The notes under the pieces: model-generated | What the model was told of the DNA's origin: nothing | The model's input: the letters and a program-made list of their open reading frames with translations, nothing else | The model's database searches: none | Source of the DNA: Myxococcales bacterium | Lineage (GTDB): Bacteria; Myxococcota_A; Polyangia; Polyangiales; Ga0077539 | DNA length: 64,000 nucleotides | Direction of reading: 5' to 3' | Assembly: GCA_016793325.1 (NCBI GenBank) | Contig: JAEUKI010000009.1 | Span: 1-64,000, forward strand | Position numbers and translations under genes: made by a program | Shown here: positions 61,573 through 64,000 of the stretch, one piece after another | Layout of the letters: each line of letters starts with the position of its first letter | Numbering within the stretch: the stretch's first letter is position 1

Positions 61573-61663
61573 CGACGCCCCGTTGGAAGAAGACACGCAG
61601 TGAGCTCACTCCTGGGAAACATCCCGTGAACCTCAGCCCGCGTGTCGCCAACGGAAGGCGTCG
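61573..61663 (+). repeat. Hairpin repeat copy C (91 bp)
   Basis: Tandem with copy B after a 10-bp gap; core TCCTGGGAAACATCCCG pairs GGGA with TCCC, flanked by CAC/GTG and TGAG/CTCA. The four differences from copy B lie mostly in the core. It ends 19 bp before the stop of the convergently read lipoprotein gene. Confidence 0.85.
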
Positions 61664-61682
61664 CGACGTCACTCGACGTTGA

Positions 61683-62918
61683 TCATCCGCCGCTGAGAAT
61701 CGAGTCGAGCACGGATCGCACTTGCGTGACGGAGATGCCCGAGGTGTGGTGACGAATGCGTCCGGTGCGATCGAGCACGGTCACCGCAGGAACGCCGCTG
61801 ATCGTCACCGCGCGAAGCCAGTCGCGCGACGGATCGACCACCGTCGTGCTCGTGAGCGAATAGCGCGAGTGCCACGTGTTGGCGTAGGCGACCGTGCCCG
61901 GGGAGCGGTCGGGGTTCTCGATCACGAGGGTCAGCACGCGAACGCCACGCGCGCGATACGCCGCGGTGATGTCGCGCTCGATCGTCGGAGCCTCGCGCTG
62001 ACACACGCCGCACCAGCCCGCAGAGACGATCACGACCGTCGCGCTCGCCGCGCAATAGGCAGGGCCGTACAGCGCATGCGAGGCGCCGTCGATCGCCGTA
62101 AACGTCGTCGGCCTCGCGAAGCACCCGACGCTCGTGCAGAAGCCCGTGGTCGGCGGCGAGCACGACGTCATCGGCGCCCCCGAATCCGCCGAGGGAACGC
62201 CCGCGTCCGCCGGCGGCGGCGGTGGCGGACTCGATCCGCCGCTTCCCATCAAGCACGCGTAGAACGCGTCCATCGTGCACGCCATCGTGCTCAGGCACGC
62301 CGCGTTGCTTCGATAGTTGTTCGTCGCAGCGCAGTGGGCCTCGCACTGCGCGCGCGTGAGCGAGGTCCCCGACTGCGAGAGAACAACGCGACAATCGTCG
62401 TAGATGTGCCCACACGCGGTCGCGCACGAGTACGTCGACGGCGGCGACGAGGGCACGCCCGAGTCGGACACCGGCGGCGGCGACCCCGCGTCCACCGGTG
62501 GAACCTGCGCGTCGATCGGCGAGCTCGGCGCGCTGCCGCTGTCGCTCGGCGCTCCGCCGTCTTGCGCGATGGGAATCGCTGAGAAACACCCAACGATCGC
62601 GTCGGTCGTGCACTGCACGTCGCCGAGGCACCGCGCCGCGCCCGAAAACGCCCCCGCGTTGCACTCGCTCACGCACTGCGAGCGCGAGAGCACACCCGCG
62701 CCGTTCGAGAGCGATCGACGACACGTGTCGTAGACCCGCGCGCACGCACGCTCGCAAATCGAGCCTCCCATCGCGCTCGACGAGGCGTCATCCGCCCCCG
62801 TGTCCGCGACCGCGGGCGGGCGTCGTCGAAGCACGAGCTCATCAGCGTCGGTCTGCGCGCACGCCCCCACGAGCAGAGCAGCCGCGAACGAGGCAATCAT
62901 CGGGATCGTACGGGTCAT
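61683..62918 (-). CDS. 8-Cys/thioredoxin-fold lipoprotein (CGVC)
   Basis: 411 residues from ATG 62918, with GGAGGA 8 nt upstream. Signal with ALLVGAC lipobox; two eight-cysteine modules (CERACARVYDTC... and CATACGHIYDDC...), linkers with DSGVPSSP, then a thioredoxin-fold domain. Landmarks are VVIVSAGWCGVCQREAP (redox Cys pair CGVC), VLTLVIENPDRS, and AVTISGVPAVTVLDRTGRI with the cis-Pro (GVP). It matches TlpA/AhpC-type redoxins. It is the cysteine paralogue of the selenoprotein candidate at 48510-49658. A good sigma-54-like promoter lies upstream, and an FHA-sigma-54 activator is next on the same strand. Confidence 0.88.
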   Translation of the reverse strand: MTRTIPMIASFAAALLVGACAQTDADELVLRRRPPAVADTGADDASSSAMGGSICERACARVYDTCRRSLSNGAGVLSRSQCVSECNAGAFSGAARCLGDVQCTTDAIVGCFSAIPIAQDGGAPSDSGSAPSSPIDAQVPPVDAGSPPPVSDSGVPSSPPSTYSCATACGHIYDDCRVVLSQSGTSLTRAQCEAHCAATNNYRSNAACLSTMACTMDAFYACLMGSGGSSPPPPPPADAGVPSADSGAPMTSCSPPTTGFCTSVGCFARPTTFTAIDGASHALYGPAYCAASATVVIVSAGWCGVCQREAPTIERDITAAYRARGVRVLTLVIENPDRSPGTVAYANTWHSRYSLTSTTVVDPSRDWLRAVTISGVPAVTVLDRTGRIRHHTSGISVTQVRSVLDSILSGG

Positions 62919-62956
62919 GGGCAGTGTCCTCCGCGCCGAAGCGCGAGAGCCGTCAT

Positions 62957-62972
62957 TGCAACGGCTCTGCCA
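62957..62972 (-). promoter_or_regulatory. Candidate sigma-54 promoter of the CGVC lipoprotein gene
   Basis: TGGCAGA-GCCG-TTGCA on the minus strand matches 10 of 12 scored positions of the -24/-12 consensus, with exact 10-bp GG-GC spacing and a perfect TTGCA. Predicted start ~62947, leader ~28 nt containing GGAGGA. Confidence 0.6.
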
Positions 62973-63173
62973 GTCGCCCCGAGGCGCCGACGCTCGCGCG
63001 CCGAGCCCGCCGCGCGAGGCGTTAATCACCTGCAAAAATCCACACGAACGTCCGTCGCTGCGCAGCTCGAACGCGCGCTCTCGCGCCGCTACGCGCGCAC
63101 GAGCGACGCGCCCACGACCGCTCGCGTCGAGCGCTGAGCAGACTCTGCCCACCCTCCGCTGAGCGAGCGCTGC

Positions 63174-63947
63174 TCACTCGTCGTGCTCTGCGCTGGCGAT
63201 CACCTCGCGCAGCGAGAAGTCCATGGGCCCGAACGCCACGAGGGTCCCCGTACGGCGCGCCCCGACGCGGAGGGCGTCCGTGGTGACCGCGCGCTGAAAG
63301 ATCCGCTCGACCAGCGCGGCAAACTCCGCGCGAAACGCGAGGGCAGACTCCATCGTGAGCGCGCCCACGACGAAGCGAAAGTACTCTCCCTCGCCCCGAA
63401 ATCTCCCGCGCAAGAACGTGGGAACCGACCTCGCGACGAGCAGCCGGTCGATCGGTCCGTCGAGGTTCCACCGGACGTCGCGCGAGATCTTGAGCACGAA
63501 GCGGTCGCGCTCGCGAAGCTCGAGGATCCCCATGGCGTGCAGCGCCGTGAGGTAGCGGCGCACCGTCGCGTCATCGAGCCGAAACCGCCGTCGAATCGCC
63601 GCGAGCTCGTGCCCGCTCGTCAGCATCCAGAAGAAGTAAAAGAGCCCCGCGTCCCGCACGAGGCGCCGCTCTTGCGCAACCGTCAGCGTGTACACGTCCG
63701 AGCTCGCCGCGTTCTCCGCGCGCCGCGCCAGCGCGAACAAGCTCGTCCCGAGCGCGCGACACAGCTGCTCGAGCCGATCGAGCGACAGCGTCGCGGTCGA
63801 GAGCCATCGCTTCACCGTCGGCTCGCTGACGCGAACCCGCCGCGCGAGCGCTCGATACGTCACCCCCTGCTCCTTCGCGAGGTGCTTGAGCGCTCGAACG
63901 AGCAGCGTCCGCTCGTCCCTCCCCGCGTCGCTTCCGTGCTGGACCAC
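63174..63947 (-). CDS. XRE-type HTH regulator with winged-helix-like C-terminal half
   Basis: 257 residues from GTG 63947 (an upstream start cannot be excluded because of the window edge). The N-terminal HTH (~15-75: LAKEQGVTYRALARRVRVSE, PTVKRWLSTATLSLDRLEQL) is of the cro/C1 type. The rest contains a second HTH-like segment (FRLDDATVRRYLTALHAMGI) and an unrecognised domain (FLRGRFRGEGEYFRFVVGAL). This pattern occurs in many myxobacterial regulators. It probably autoregulates through palindromes at its 5' end. Same strand as the CGVC lipoprotein gene, 255 bp upstream of it. Confidence 0.82.
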   Translation of the reverse strand: MVQHGSDAGRDERTLLVRALKHLAKEQGVTYRALARRVRVSEPTVKRWLSTATLSLDRLEQLCRALGTSLFALARRAENAASSDVYTLTVAQERRLVRDAGLFYFFWMLTSGHELAAIRRRFRLDDATVRRYLTALHAMGILELRERDRFVLKISRDVRWNLDGPIDRLLVARSVPTFLRGRFRGEGEYFRFVVGALTMESALAFRAEFAALVERIFQRAVTTDALRVGARRTGTLVAFGPMDFSLREVIASAEHDE

Positions 63948-63982
63948 GACGGAGACAGTATCGATTCGCGCGACCTACGGTC

Positions 63983-63993
63983 TCGAAATTCGA
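63983..63993 (-). promoter_or_regulatory. Palindromic operator candidate for the XRE gene
   Basis: TCGAAATTCGA is a perfect 11-nt palindrome; GTATCGA on the minus strand also has its complement TCGATAC nearby (63959-63965, 63990-63996). Both lie within 50 bp of the start, as expected for autoregulation. Confidence 0.4.
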
Positions 63994-64000
63994 TACGCAC

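Noticed and set aside
61472..61663. CRISPR array
   Set aside because: Only two tandem units, which are palindromic and 91 bp long with a 10-bp gap; no spacer pattern and no cas genes.
1..64000. tRNA or rRNA genes
   Set aside because: I found no T-loop/acceptor pattern or rRNA segment by eye; a tRNAscan-SE or Infernal run would be decisive.

Overview
The window is GC-rich (roughly 70%) bacterial chromosome. Codon use is extremely GC3-biased. Many secreted lipoproteins carry long Asp/Ser/Ala/Pro linkers such as DSGVPSSP or DASTDASS after the lipobox. There are several eukaryote-like Ser/Thr kinases, FHA-sigma-54 activators and TPR/PEGA proteins. Together these suggest Myxococcota, probably Polyangiales/Sandaracinaceae-like; the placement is inference, because no rRNA or tRNA gene was seen.

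Layout. 0.3-5.4 kb: rpsO and pnp (PNPase with a ~470-residue Arg/Asp/Glu repeat tail) and a MerR regulator. 5.4-14.9 kb: secreted and lipoprotein genes (lipase-like hydrolase, two convergent Cys-rich proteins with near-identical C-termini, a sulfatase-modifying-factor-like lipoprotein, a TPR/PEGA protein) and a minimal sigma-54 activator. 15-21 kb: SurA/PpiD-like foldase, M16 protease, SprT-like protein, DHH-like protein, thioredoxin. 21-26 kb: minus-strand housekeeping cluster coaE, SDR-like gene, rnc, dut, then a zinc-ribbon pseudokinase. 26-35 kb: MerR-TPR regulator, multi-S1 RNA-binding protein, cyaY, a lipoprotein with a PEP-synthase-type ATP-grasp domain. 35-48 kb: M48 protease, two methyltransferases, ferritin-like, arrestin-like, SMP-30-like and NicO-type genes. 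48-64 kb: a signalling and secretion region with two FHA-sigma-54 activators, two divergent Ser/Thr kinases, an OmpA-family protein, a trypsin-like protease, a CAP-domain protein and two thioredoxin-fold lipoproteins.

The most exciting item is the thioredoxin-fold lipoprotein at 48510-49658 (minus). Its reading frame is interrupted by a single in-frame UGA exactly where its paralogue at 61683-62918 has the first Cys of a CGVC redox motif. The UGA is followed, 20 nt before the loop, by a perfect 7-bp hairpin with the shape of a bacterial SECIS element. I read it as a previously unannotated selenoprotein with a U-x-x-C active site. Both paralogues and the CAP-domain protein share an eight-cysteine module (five copies in the window). 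Sequences resembling -24/-12 sigma-54 promoters lie in front of several of these secreted-protein genes, next to FHA-sigma-54 activators and kinases, which suggests a kinase/FHA/sigma-54-controlled envelope redox or defence regulon.

Other notable structure: a 91-94-bp hairpin-forming repeat in three copies, one with apparent compensatory changes; a nested ~550-bp inverted-repeat intergenic element at 54.7-55.2 kb; and a large inverted repeat made by the tails of two convergent genes at 8.2-8.9 kb.
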